A stretch of 64,000 bases of DNA from Sporopachydermia quercuum (lineage: Eukaryota > Ascomycota > Sporopachydermiomycetes > Sporopachydermiales > Sporopachydermiaceae): the NCBI GenBank assembly GCA_001599295.1, contig BCGN01000004.1, positions 496,346 through 560,345 on the forward strand, read 5' to 3'. The first letter of the stretch is position 1, and each line of letters begins with the position of its first letter. Below the pieces are notes generated by a model, which had not been told where the DNA came from, made no database searches, and was given only the letters and a program-made list of their open reading frames with translations. Made by a program: the position numbers and the translations under genes. This document shows positions 1 to 9,222 of this stretch, in pieces.

Positions 1-177
1 CCCAACAATGAGAAACTTAATTTCCTGGGTCAAATCGCGATAAAACTCTCCGCCCATTGACTTAATTTTCTTTGCTAATACTTCCATGATTTCCGTTGGA
101 ATGGATGTACAGCAGAATTTATGTCCAAGCAAAGGCTTGTTGGCTCTGTCGATGGCAGAATCGGATTCCTCATTCAT
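1..177 (-). CDS. DPB11: Dpb11 (TopBP1/Rad4) N-terminus, partial
   Basis: This is a 59-codon open frame running off the left edge, starting at the ATG at 177-175. It reads MNEESDSAIDRANKPLLGHK and then a first BRCT-repeat core (FCCTSI, about ten residues of spacer, LAKKIKSMGGEFYRDLT, FLIVG). That spacing and the 'GG-x-F...DLT...VLVVG' pattern match BRCT1 of budding yeast Dpb11. Dpb11 is the multi-BRCT scaffold that binds CDK-phosphorylated Sld2/Sld3 at replication origins and also activates Mec1 in the checkpoint. Only BRCT1 is present, so nothing can be said about the rest. It diverges from PAF1. Identification rests on one partial repeat but the fit is good. Confidence 0.8.
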   Translation of the reverse strand, partial: MNEESDSAIDRANKPLLGHKFCCTSIPTEIMEVLAKKIKSMGGEFYRDLTQEIKFLIVG

Positions 178-1004
178 TCTGAGTAATATTATGATGTTAG
201 AATAAAGTTCGGAACATTGGATCGGGTGCAATATCGGGATCTAATATTCCGCTCGGATGGTAATGGAGCGCGTCGAGAAGTTTCGTGTTCGTTAGTATGT
301 GATATCTACGTAGGTATGTTAACACGAATCACAAATTAGTTTACATCCGCGAGCTCATTTCGTGTTTTAACTTGTGAGAATTTCGTGCAAATTTATCAAA
401 ATTTCCGATGGTATCGGAAGCAGAGGATAACGGAAGTAAAAGTGGAAGTCGTTCAATAATATGATTCATTGAGGCCGTGATGAATATATGATTATATAAT
501 ATTATATTATCATGATAACATACATAACATGATCATGGTTATGTAATCCTTTTGATTCTTCGTTATGGGGCTCGAGTCTAGGGGGCATCCATAAGATTTT
601 CCTATATCATCTTCTCCGGATGATTGGGTTTATAATTATCATTGCCGAAATTTTAACACAAATTCATCAATCGAAGTCTCAGCAAAATCACCATCGCATC
701 AATATCAACAATAATCTAATAATGGATCAAGAATCAACGTTGACTTCTCTGTTATATTTTNTNCATATCTAAGAGAAAAATTCTATATAAGGAAGCTATT
801 GGGGGCCTTAGGGAATTTCTGAAGATTTGAATCACAGATCGTCAAGGTGATAGCCCTAAAAGCTGGAAACGAAAACTAGTCAGGCCGATTGTAATATATT
901 GTGTTATTCATCAATTTGCTTATTTTACCACATTATCACAACAAGGAATCTAGGGGAATTATTTGAAAATCGAATCATTTATACCTTGAATTTTTTTTAT
1001 AGAG
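178..1004. other. Divergent intergenic region DPB11/PAF1
   Basis: The 827 bp between two divergent start codons should hold both promoters. It is AT-rich with a homopurine/T-rich stretch just before the PAF1 ATG (a run of eight T ending ATAG). I saw no RNA gene or clear transcription factor site. Two N bases lie at about 771-773. Confidence 0.5.
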
Positions 1005-2258
1005 ATGAAATCTATCAGACAGGAGTATATTTCCAAGGTGAAGTATACTAATGCTTTGCCAGCACCAGTGAATGCCCCTAAACTAGTGAAAGTACCAATA
1101 GATCAAAATGCATTAATTGGTACAAATTTACTTTCATCCATGTTACCAAATCAAGGGTTCCGCAATTTGCTTGAACTTGATAACGAAATTGCAATGCCTT
1201 TGAATCTTCTCAATGATCGAACGATATTTCATTACTATTCTAACGTTGATGATAATACAGGAATTGATCCTCTATCACTTAACTCACCAGCGTTGGAAGA
1301 TATCGCATTACATCCAAAAGATAAGGAGTTGCTTTATTTCCCTGGAACTACTAACAGGGCAAGCAAATCATTAGAATCTGTTTCATTTTTACGACGAACA
1401 GAATATATCTCAGATGTTCGTAATGTAGCAGAACCAGGGTCTGTATCACCAAGTAAACCCAAAGCACCAAAAACTGATATTGAGGAGATGGATCCTTATG
1501 CGAGACTACAAGCCGTTATCAACACTTTTGAAGAGTCAAATATTGAAGATATATCGAAACTGGTTCATCCAGTGAAGAAGTTGAGTGCTACTGCTGTTTA
1601 TCCTATTCTACCGGATGCCAAGATGATGGATTTAACATATTTGTCGATGAAACTTGTACCTAATGCAAACCAATCGGGTAAGGAAGAAAGATCGGCCGCT
1701 CTGGATCAAGCAGTATTTAGACCAGTTGCTTTAGATACAGACGAATGGATATCTTTATATAAAACTGATGAGAAGAGTGCTGAAACATTAAAGAGGAAAG
1801 CATCTGAATTAGAAGAAGCGCCAATAGAAAATGAAGCAGACGAAACGTATAAATATAGACATATTAAGGATTATGATATGAAATTTACCCAACATAATGA
1901 TCCTTGTGAAGAGATAGCTATCAGTTTTGAAAGCAAAACTGATAAACACGGTAATTCCAATCCAGTTGCCTACTATATTCCTATTAACGGAAAGATTGAG
2001 TTGAAAAGAAGAAGAGTTCATAAACAATTGCTATTATTAGCTCAGCAGCATGATGTTGATGTTATCCAATTAACTCGTCGTGATCCTACTACTGAAGAAG
2101 TTATTGCAAGAGATAATGCTAGAAGTGCTTATGATCCTGTGAATTTCACTGAGATTCAAGAGATGGAGGAAAAGGATGAAGAAGACGACAATGAATTTGA
2201 AAATGATAATACGGAGAATGACGATGAGGAAAAGGAGAATGATGAAGATGATGACTAA
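1005..2258 (+). CDS. PAF1: RNA polymerase II-associated factor Paf1
   Basis: The 417-residue protein is a subunit of the nuclear Paf1 complex, which travels with elongating RNA polymerase II and promotes H2B ubiquitination and H3K4/K36/K79 methylation. Family hallmarks in order are the N-terminal RQEYISKVKYTNALPAP (Leo1/Ctr9-binding edge), FLRRTEYIS near residue 128, HPVKK near 187, FRPVALDTDEWISLY near 236, the RHIKDYDMK segment near 285 and IELKRRRV near 331. A highly acidic Asp/Glu tail (about 385-417) follows, as in S. cerevisiae Paf1 (445 aa). An in-frame TGA lies just upstream of the ATG, which supports this start. The gene is convergent with the CFEM gene downstream. Confidence 0.95.
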   Translation: MKSIRQEYISKVKYTNALPAPVNAPKLVKVPIDQNALIGTNLLSSMLPNQGFRNLLELDNEIAMPLNLLNDRTIFHYYSNVDDNTGIDPLSLNSPALEDIALHPKDKELLYFPGTTNRASKSLESVSFLRRTEYISDVRNVAEPGSVSPSKPKAPKTDIEEMDPYARLQAVINTFEESNIEDISKLVHPVKKLSATAVYPILPDAKMMDLTYLSMKLVPNANQSGKEERSAALDQAVFRPVALDTDEWISLYKTDEKSAETLKRKASELEEAPIENEADETYKYRHIKDYDMKFTQHNDPCEEIAISFESKTDKHGNSNPVAYYIPINGKIELKRRRVHKQLLLLAQQHDVDVIQLTRRDPTTEEVIARDNARSAYDPVNFTEIQEMEEKDEEDDNEFENDNTENDDEEKENDEDDD

Positions 2259-3059
2259 GACTTTTGTATAATAAATATTATTTTAATAGAGTAAATAATA
2301 AGTGGGCAATCAAATCATTATCAACTGTATATGCTGCATGCATATCTGAAAGGAATGAGGTAGAGAATAATCTTAAATATGTAATAATTCGTAAAAAGGA
2401 GATGATCAGTTTTTTCCCTCATTATGATATGACATGACATTCAATAGCTTTCTGACGGTTGATAATAGGTATTTTCATGGTATGTTCAATGCTCAGCATT
2501 AAAACCATAATACTACTGCAATAACTACTCTAATTCACACTAATGTACGTTAATGTAATTACTGAAAATCTAGAAAGTCTCTATTCTCTAGGGTGTTTTA
2601 GATAATAGTACAATTAGGCCATACACATTTGGAATACACGTGAAAGAAATTGATTAATGTAAGTACTCTTCTTAATTTCTGTTGCGGCAGAAAATACTAA
2701 AAATCAACTATGTAATTGATTTAAGTAGCTATCAAGACGATCCAATTGATATAGTAGTGCATGTAACATAATTTGTATTCAGCAGAAACAACAATCTGAG
2801 TAACTAGAAATTATCAATCTACTTCTTTACATTTTTTTACTTGATAACAGATTGAGTTAATTACTTGAATTAACAGGATTCAAGAATGAGATCACTAATA
2901 ACAGTTAATCCTGATCTTTACCTACAGACTCATGTCTTCCAAACTTTCAATGGATCCTACAAAATTACCTTTTCATTAAAAATCATGTCTTAAATTAGTT
3001 AATGTAACTACTCAAATGTCTTTCAAGACCAAACGAAGTCACCTACCAAAGGGATAAAA
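2259..3059. other. Convergent intergenic region
   Basis: About 800 bp lie between the 3' ends of PAF1 and the first CFEM gene. It is AT-rich, with no open frame or RNA gene that I can support. It should hold two 3' UTRs. Confidence 0.5.
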
Positions 3060-3776
3060 TTAGATGAGAAGGGCAACGGCACCAGCAATAAAAGCACCAG
3101 CAGCGCCGATAGTTGCTTTCTCAGCACCACCAGTGTAGGTAGGAACATCAGCAGTAGTAGGGGCAGCTTCGGTAGAGCTTGGGGCTTCAGTGGTTTCAGG
3201 AGCTTCGGAAGATGATTCTTCAGCAGGAGCTTCAGAGGTTTCTTCAGCGGGGGCTTCGGTGGATTCTTCAGCTGGTGCTTCAGATGATTCTTCAGCAGGA
3301 GCTTCGGAAGATGATTCTTCGACAGGGGCTTCTGAAGATGTTTCTTCGGCAGGGGCTTCGGTGGTTTCTTCGGCAGGAGCTTCAGAAGATGATTCTTCAG
3401 CGGGGGCTTCGGAAGATGATTCTTCAGCAGAATCCTCAGTAGCAACTTCATCTTTACAGGTAGTACCAGTAGGATCAGAAGGCAAGTCGCAAAGAGCAAG
3501 AGCGTCTGTCAAATGTGGGAAATAACTGTCGTACAAGCACCAACCGCAGTCTAAACATCCAGGAATCAAACTCATGAATTGAGAGTCGTCAGCACATAAA
3601 CAGTCGCTGTCACCAGCACAGTTTCTGGCAGCAATGATAGCATAACCACAGTCAGAATGGCATTGATAACTAGCACTTTGAGGGTTAGCCATAGCATCAG
3701 CAAAAGGAAGAGGAGCTGGGTTGGCGTTGGCCTTTAAGGCAGCCAAGACTGAAGCGAGAAGGACAGTAGAAAGCAT
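3060..3776 (-). CDS. CFEM-domain GPI-anchored cell wall protein, paralogue 1
   Basis: The 238-residue secreted protein has a signal peptide (about 1-18, MLSTVLLASVLAALKANA), then a cysteine-rich domain with ten Cys at 39, 43, 53, 59, 61, 74, 77, 80, 96 and 107. A Ser/Thr/Glu/Ala/Pro stalk (about 116-205) built from imperfect 'EAPAEESS' units follows, then a GPI signal ending in a hydrophobic tail (AGAFIAGAVALLI). The order C-x3-C-x9-C-x2-D-x2-C-x-C-x12-C...x15-C matches the fungal CFEM consensus, including the Asp between the third and fourth Cys that binds haem iron in Rbt5/Csa2-type proteins. Two extra Cys and altered spacing after Cys6 make it divergent. A role in haem capture or wall structure is inference. 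A close paralogue lies at 6034-6729 on the same strand. Confidence 0.8.
   Translation of the reverse strand: MLSTVLLASVLAALKANANPAPLPFADAMANPQSASYQCHSDCGYAIIAARNCAGDSDCLCADDSQFMSLIPGCLDCGWCLYDSYFPHLTDALALCDLPSDPTGTTCKDEVATEDSAEESSSEAPAEESSSEAPAEETTEAPAEETSSEAPVEESSSEAPAEESSEAPAEESTEAPAEETSEAPAEESSSEAPETTEAPSSTEAAPTTADVPTYTGGAEKATIGAAGAFIAGAVALLI
3175..3435 (-). repeat. Degenerate minisatellite encoding the EAPAEESS stalk
   Basis: Within paralogue 1, about ten imperfect in-frame repeats of roughly 24-27 bp encode EESSSEAPA-like units. Such coding repeats in wall proteins commonly vary in copy number between strains. The second paralogue lacks this repeat and has a Ser/Thr/Gly stalk instead. 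Confidence 0.85.
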
Positions 3777-3958
3777 CTTTACTAAACTATTTGTATTTGA
3801 GGTATCAAGCGAGAGAATTCAATGCTGTTAATCTTGTTAGTTGGTTACTCAATTGACAATTGATATAATAAATTAAACATCTCAATTACTAAAAGAAAGA
3901 AAAAAATATATATATGGGGATATCATCAGTTTAAATAATTCATACAATTATAATCATT

Positions 3959-4019
3959 TAGGGAGGCTCCTCCCTATCGGGGAAACTTTCCATAGTCTGG
4001 GCCTCAGGGCCAAACTATG
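3959..4019. promoter_or_regulatory. GC-rich inverted-repeat cluster in CFEM promoter
   Basis: A near-perfect 18-bp palindrome, TAGGGAGGCTCCTCCCTA (3959-3976), is followed by a hairpin whose outer arms are CATAGT (3991-3996) and ACTATG (4014-4019), with GGGCC-rich interior. It lies 180-245 bp upstream of the CFEM ATG in otherwise AT-rich DNA. A paired AGGGA/TCCCT arrangement would suit a dimeric zinc-finger factor. That is inference from layout. Confidence 0.45.
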
Positions 4020-5271
4020 AGAAAAAGTTAATTTTTAAGGGAAAACTAGTTTCATCTAAGATCTGCAGGGAACCAGGCAATCAGGGAATTCGATAAACAA
4101 AGAAAGCAGTAGGAAAAAGATTAAAGTTGAAAACCTACTAAGGTTTCACTCTGGGTGCTTGTTAAAGTACTACTAGGTGATTCATAGATACTGGTAATAG
4201 TATCTATAGAACTCGAGGTTGAAGAAGGAGAAGACAGTCTACTGTTGATTGATATAGGATTGGAACGATGGTAATGCTAGATGGTGTGAAGAGCTGACTA
4301 TTTATAGTAAAGATGAGAAAAAAATTAGGAAGCAAGTTTATTTGACTATTAATTGAATGAATCCTCGAGCAAGTTTCTATGGGATGTATATTTACGGAGT
4401 TAGGCTAGATAGACATGATAGTATCTAGTAGGATGGTCGAATACAAGGCCCCAAGCTATAATGTAGTTGATCGAGCGAAGCAAAAAGAAGTCGATTGAAA
4501 GATGTTGGAATCATATTAGTCAAACTGTACCGCTGTTGCATATTAGGGGTTGACAAGCTTTTGATTATTATAGATCTTTTTTTCTTTTCTCTTTTCTTCT
4601 TTCTTTTTTTGATCAAGAGTCCATATTTTGCCCTTATTATGAAAATTAGGCTAAGAGTATAAAATAAAATCAGAATTAATAGAAGTATGAGAAGTAGGAA
4701 GACTACCTATAAAAGGATTATTTTTTGATGATGATGAAGAAATTAGTTAAAAAAGGCTTAATTAGTAGAAAGAAAAATATGAAAAAGGGATGAAAGGAAT
4801 GAATTTATTATGGGGATTTGAGGGAAAAACATAGAAAAGCGGAAGAGAGGAGAGAGAATACCTGGGAAAGATATGAATAGGGGCAGATTATGGGAAGATT
4901 TATCTAAGAAACTTTTGAAAAGGGAAGAAAAAGGCCTGAAATAGCTGGTAATGGCAATTAAGTTGGGATTTAGTGTGATGTAGGGTTAAGGTTTTCAGAC
5001 TAATTGGTGATTTAAGTTGATGTAATTACCAACCAGTAGAGTTTAATGACTTTCAATAGTTATCTACTTGATCAGTAGATAATTGCCGAAAACTGACTGG
5101 GTAATGATGACTCCTAAACAATAATTTAATAGTTCTTGGTTGTTCTCTGTTTTCGGTTGAACGATTCTCTCTTACTGGTATTTAGACTGTAACAGAATGT
5201 GCTCAGTTGAATCCAGCTTTCATCCCCCAGGTTATTGTTACATACAAAGTATATGACTGTAGAACCAAGCT

Positions 5272-5297
5272 CAAAGAACAAAGAACAAAGAACAAAG
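5272..5297. repeat. 7-bp tandem repeat (CAAAGAA)n
   Basis: About 3.7 perfect copies of CAAAGAA lie in the spacer between the two CFEM genes. Function is unknown and replication slippage is sufficient to explain it. Confidence 0.9.
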
Positions 5298-6033
5298 TTT
5301 AAGGGTTTTCAAATATTCCAGACTTTCGATTATTTAGGGAAGTCTAAGTTGCTGGTTATCTCTAGGGAGTCAAAGCAATAAATTTATGAGGAATTGGTGA
5401 TGAAGTCAAACAACGTTTTTTTAATTCACTACATAGTTATTTTGAAACTTCTTCCTAGCAACTACAACTCATATTCAATAAATGATTAGTTTCACAATAA
5501 ACCTATGCGTTTATGATTAATGACTCCGTATAGAAGGTAAGTCCAGAGAGAGAAGGAAAACCATACATGGTAAATAGGGATAGTTTTAAGGTTTGCTTGA
5601 TCCTAAAATAGCCGTATGGGTTAACCACTACGTCCGGGATTATACCATTCTAAGATAATCTACTCGTAAATTACATTTTTCTAGCTTTCTCAAAACAATG
5701 TATAAAGCGCTAAAGGGCCTCTTGTTATAAAATCAATTGGAATCATACCGATGCTAGTTAGACAATGAATAGCAGCTGAATGACTTCTAACAATACATCA
5801 GAATTTTTTAAAGTTAACCTTTTCTCAAGAAGTGCTGCAAACTAATCTAATCTAATCGATCTACCGTACAGTCACCTCTCAAATGAAAGTTGGAAAGACA
5901 GAACGGTTAAACAATGAATGGGAANATTTATAGGTTTTATTAGTTTGGACTGTAAAATCAACTATATTTGTGAAGTTCTAATCTGATTATGGTAGTTTTA
6001 TTCAATAAAGTTTTAACTCTAAAAAGAAACTGC

Positions 6034-6729
6034 TTAAATGAGTAAAGCAATGGCACCAGCCAAAGCAACTCCGGCAGCTCCAATTTGAAGTTGAGAGGCA
6101 CCGTCAGTAGAAGAAGCAGAGTCGGAAGTAGATTCAGCGGCAGAGGTAGTAGCAGATCCGGTAGCAGATCCGGTAGCAGAACCGGAATCAGTTGCAGTCT
6201 CGTTGCTAGATCCAGAGGCAGCTTCAGTGGATGTAGTACCNGCACCAGTTAAGGAAGAGGTGGAAGAGACAGTACCGTTGGAAACAACAGTGCTGTTTGA
6301 GCCAGAAGAGCTGACAGCTGAAGAAGTGGCTGCGGCAGTTTCTTCAGAATCAGAATCAGAATCATCATCGGCATCAGCAGTAGCTTCATCTTGGCATGTG
6401 GTACCAGTCGGAGTGGTAGGATAGTTGCATTCTGCCAAAGCAGATGTCAAAGATGGGAAATAATCAGTGTATAAACACCAACCACATTCTAAACATCCAG
6501 GAACAAGAGTAGCAAATTGGGAATCATCAGCACATAAACAGTCGGTATCACCATCTGCACATTGACGGGCAGCTAAGATGGCATAACCACAGTCAGAATG
6601 GCATTGATAACTGGCGCCTTGAGGGTTAGCCATAGCCATAGCGAAAGCCATTGGCATAGCTTCTGCTTCAGCAGAAACTAATTTGGCAGCCAGGCCAACA
6701 ACAACGGAAGAAAGAATAGCAAATTGCAT
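6034..6729 (-). CDS. CFEM-domain GPI-anchored cell wall protein, paralogue 2
   Basis: The 231-residue protein shares the architecture of the gene at 3060-3776. It has a signal peptide (about 1-20, cleaving near VSA-EAEA) and ten Cys at 43, 47, 57, 64, 66, 79, 82, 85, 101 and 112 with nearly the same spacing. It has a Ser/Thr-rich stalk with an acidic start (DADDDSDSDSEE) and a GPI tail (GVALAGAIALLI). The ectodomains are near-identical around ANPQ-ASYQCHSDCGYAI and CLCADDSQF, whereas the stalks differ completely. This indicates tandem duplication with constraint on the Cys domain. One codon contains an N. Family knowledge places CFEM proteins at the wall or membrane, in several Candida species in haem uptake. 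That role is not shown here. Confidence 0.8.
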   Translation of the reverse strand: MQFAILSSVVVGLAAKLVSAEAEAMPMAFAMAMANPQGASYQCHSDCGYAILAARQCADGDTDCLCADDSQFATLVPGCLECGWCLYTDYFPSLTSALAECNYPTTPTGTTCQDEATADADDDSDSDSEETAAATSSAVSSSGSNSTVVSNGTVSSTSSLTGXGTTSTEAASGSSNETATDSGSATGSATGSATTSAAESTSDSASSTDGASQLQIGAAGVALAGAIALLI

Positions 6730-8652
6730 CTCGACGGTATATTATTAAAGTCTTGTAAGTTGTAACGTTCTGTTTGCAATACTAATATTGTCTATCCTCA
6801 AAATATGTCAATTGTATAAATAGAGATTCAGACAAAAACCTTTGATTCTCCTGTGAAAAAAATGAAGAATAAAGAGAACAATCGAAGATGAAAAGAAAGT
6901 CTCATACTATTTTTCTGTTTAAACACGTTCGATGTACTGTATGAAACACAGAGCGCGGTGTATCGGTGTTTCTTCTATTCTCAACCCCATCAGGGGTAAT
7001 TAACTCTCCCTTGGGGCTTGCGAGTTTCTATACAAAGAAAACAATTCTCAGAACTACCAGGGGGTTGCCAGAATTGGGTATTACCTGATATTAACCGACT
7101 GATACTATGTATAGTATGCTTACCTTGTATGTAATCATAATTCCTTGAGCTTGAAAGCAATTGGGTCTCAATATCGAGATCGAAAAGTTTTCGCGTATAC
7201 ATCCCTCTCTAGAGTGCAGATTTTTTTGTCTAAGGCGAGTTAGCTGGGATTATTTACTAGGGCTTAGAGTGTACGTAATGAGTCTGGAAATTCAGGGGAA
7301 GCTTAAAGCTAATTATAGAGTGTTTAGGGGAGTTGTACATGTTATTGGTCACGTGGCTAACATCGGAGTTTTGTTAAAGTGCGAGTCCTCCTTATCCTAG
7401 GATGAACTGCCGGATAACGTATGGTGGTGCAGGTCCAATAATTTTTTAATTGAAGGGAGATAATGAGGTGAGATTTGAGGTAAAAAAATAAGCATGCCAT
7501 GAGATCTGAGTAGCTGATGATGGAGTTGAGTGAAAAAATTGAACATGCTAATGTTTTGAAGATACTATGGAATAGATTGATCTATTAGTTAATATCGATG
7601 AATATAAATTCAATTCTTATGGCATTTGTTGTCTTAGTAATCATGATAAATAGAAATAGTACAGCAACCATTCAAATCTTCGGAAGTTTTTTTCTTCTAA
7701 TTTAACTTACATATGCTAATGGAATTCTTTGGAAAATACCGGGAAATTCAANAATGACATGTAAAAACCACGCAGCAGTTAGAAATTACCTCTTTCAAGC
7801 AAAACTTTCTATTTTGATTATGAAATCAATTAGACCATTACCAGTTCTATTTTTGTAGTTGGTTTTTACTTTCAAATTGCTGATCGGTTATCAACAAAAT
7901 TCTGGACCAGTAAATCCATACAANTTTGGTTTATTCGTTAGAGTTTATGTTGTAATCAATACATACTACTGCATATACTTGCAGTAATACTAAACTTTAA
8001 ATACAAATGCTTATGATTTTTACGTGATCAAGTATTTTCAACATCTATCGAGAACAGAAAAGTGATTTACTTCTCTATTGTCCTTTCCAAATTTTCACAT
8101 GTGCTTATTCAGGATGATTATCTTAAATTGTTCTTTATGAAGTCATATGCGTACCATCAACTCTTCTCTCAATGTTCATAGCACTACTGCATTATTAGAC
8201 TTCGCAACAACCAATCGCGTTCGATGAAACTTTCTAAAGTCTGAGCTTATTTAATAAAGTTGGAGATTCCTCGCTTATTTTCGGGTAATGAATGAAACAT
8301 GAATCACGTATAGAAGAACTGTTGAAAAAACATCATTTCTATAATTTCTATATATCAAGAAAACATCTTATCGAAATGTAGTATCTAAGAACCNGAAGAT
8401 TGGCAGGCAACATATGGCTAAAAGATAATTCATTGATTGCTGCAGTGAAACCTTCTAGTTGAGCCTANCTGCTTACTTTTAATATCTACTTGTGAACCTA
8501 TCTATGTCTATTATAGAACAGCCAACTTGCTATAAATGATTCTGACCCGATTGTCAGAATGTCAACAAATTTCCAATGTGTTAAATATTATANTATGTAT
8601 ACAAAAATTAGGATTAGGTTAAAGAAGCCAGCTTCTGAAACTCCATTGACGT
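6730..8652. other. Upstream region of CFEM paralogue 2
   Basis: About 1.9 kb without a supported gene. At 7344-7355 an inverted CCAAT box (ATTGG) directly abuts a CACGTG E-box, about 615 bp upstream of the paralogue 2 start. The other small open frames lack family signatures or codon structure and look like chance. Confidence 0.45.
7344..7355 (-). promoter_or_regulatory. Abutting CACGTG and CCAAT motifs
   Basis: On the minus strand the sequence reads CACGTGACCAAT, so a bHLH-type E-box (Cbf1/Pho4 class) lies one base from a Hap-complex CCAAT box. It is in the orientation of the CFEM gene about 615 bp downstream. CCAAT/HapX-type control is known for iron and haem genes in fungi. Assignment to this promoter is inference. 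Confidence 0.35.
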
Positions 8653-9222
8653 CTATAGCAATAGGACCGCCATTCCTAAAACGACAGCTATTGATGGTGA
8701 CCTATATANATGTGATGCACCATCCAAACTTGATGTTTCAATCGTAGCTGTAGTAGAATCAGTTGTGACTTGATTTGATGTAGCTACAGTTGTACTTTCA
8801 TTTGGGGCTTCAGTTGTACTTTCACTTTGAGCTTCAGTTGTACTTTCACTTAGAACTTCGGTTGTACTGCTTTCACTGATGGTAACACTTCTTAGTGTTG
8901 ATTCGCTTTCAGTTGCTGTTACAATTACTGCAACAGTTTCATGAACTTCGGAAAGTGATGATCCTGCACTTGAAGTAGTAACTTCAACAATTGGATCTGT
9001 TGAAACTTCTGTTCCGATTACCGTTACTGGCTCTGGAACTTCACCATCTGTGAAACTTGTAGTGATGACCGTTGTCGTGGCACTGACTGTTGTTCTTGAT
9101 GTGACGGTTGTATCTAAATCAACAGTTTCTGTTTCTGTTGTAACAATGGAATCTTGTGCTTGAACAACACATTTTGTTAGCAATAATGCTAAACTCAGTA
9201 TTATTGATTTTGATGAAAGCAT
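8653..9222 (-). CDS. Ser/Thr-rich secreted protein with GPI-like tail
   Basis: I do not recognise a family. The 189-residue protein starts at the ATG at 9222, chosen because it opens directly into a signal peptide (MLSSKSIILSLALLLTKCVVQAQ); the in-frame ATG at 9285 would add 21 polar residues before it. The mature part is almost entirely Ser/Thr/Val/Glu with a short repeat of 'ESTTEA' units (about residues 110-140) and no Cys, typical of an O-mannosylated wall stalk. It ends in a hydrophobic stretch (IAVVLGMAVLLL) preceded by SLDGASH, consistent with a GPI signal. One codon near the end holds an N. It follows the two CFEM genes on the same strand and extends a local cell-surface cluster. Confidence 0.65.
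   Translation of the reverse strand: MLSSKSIILSLALLLTKCVVQAQDSIVTTETETVDLDTTVTSRTTVSATTTVITTSFTDGEVPEPVTVIGTEVSTDPIVEVTTSSAGSSLSEVHETVAVIVTATESESTLRSVTISESSTTEVLSESTTEAQSESTTEAPNESTTVATSNQVTTDSTTATIETSSLDGASHXYRSPSIAVVLGMAVLLL

Larger units (their letters stand above)
3777..6033. other. Long upstream region of CFEM paralogue 1
   Basis: The 2.26 kb contain no credible gene. About 200 bp upstream of the CFEM start is a GC-rich block with nested inverted repeats (3959-4019). From about 4730 to 4950 the + strand is strongly purine-rich, which is pyrimidine-rich on the strand that would be transcribed as the CFEM leader. A short 7-bp tandem repeat lies at 5272-5297. Confidence 0.5.

Noticed and set aside
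305-1004. 5' intron for PAF1 (GTATGT near 313 and TATAG before the ATG)
   Set aside because: There is no branch site before the acceptor and no coding exon upstream. The ATG at 1005 already gives the conserved N-terminus.
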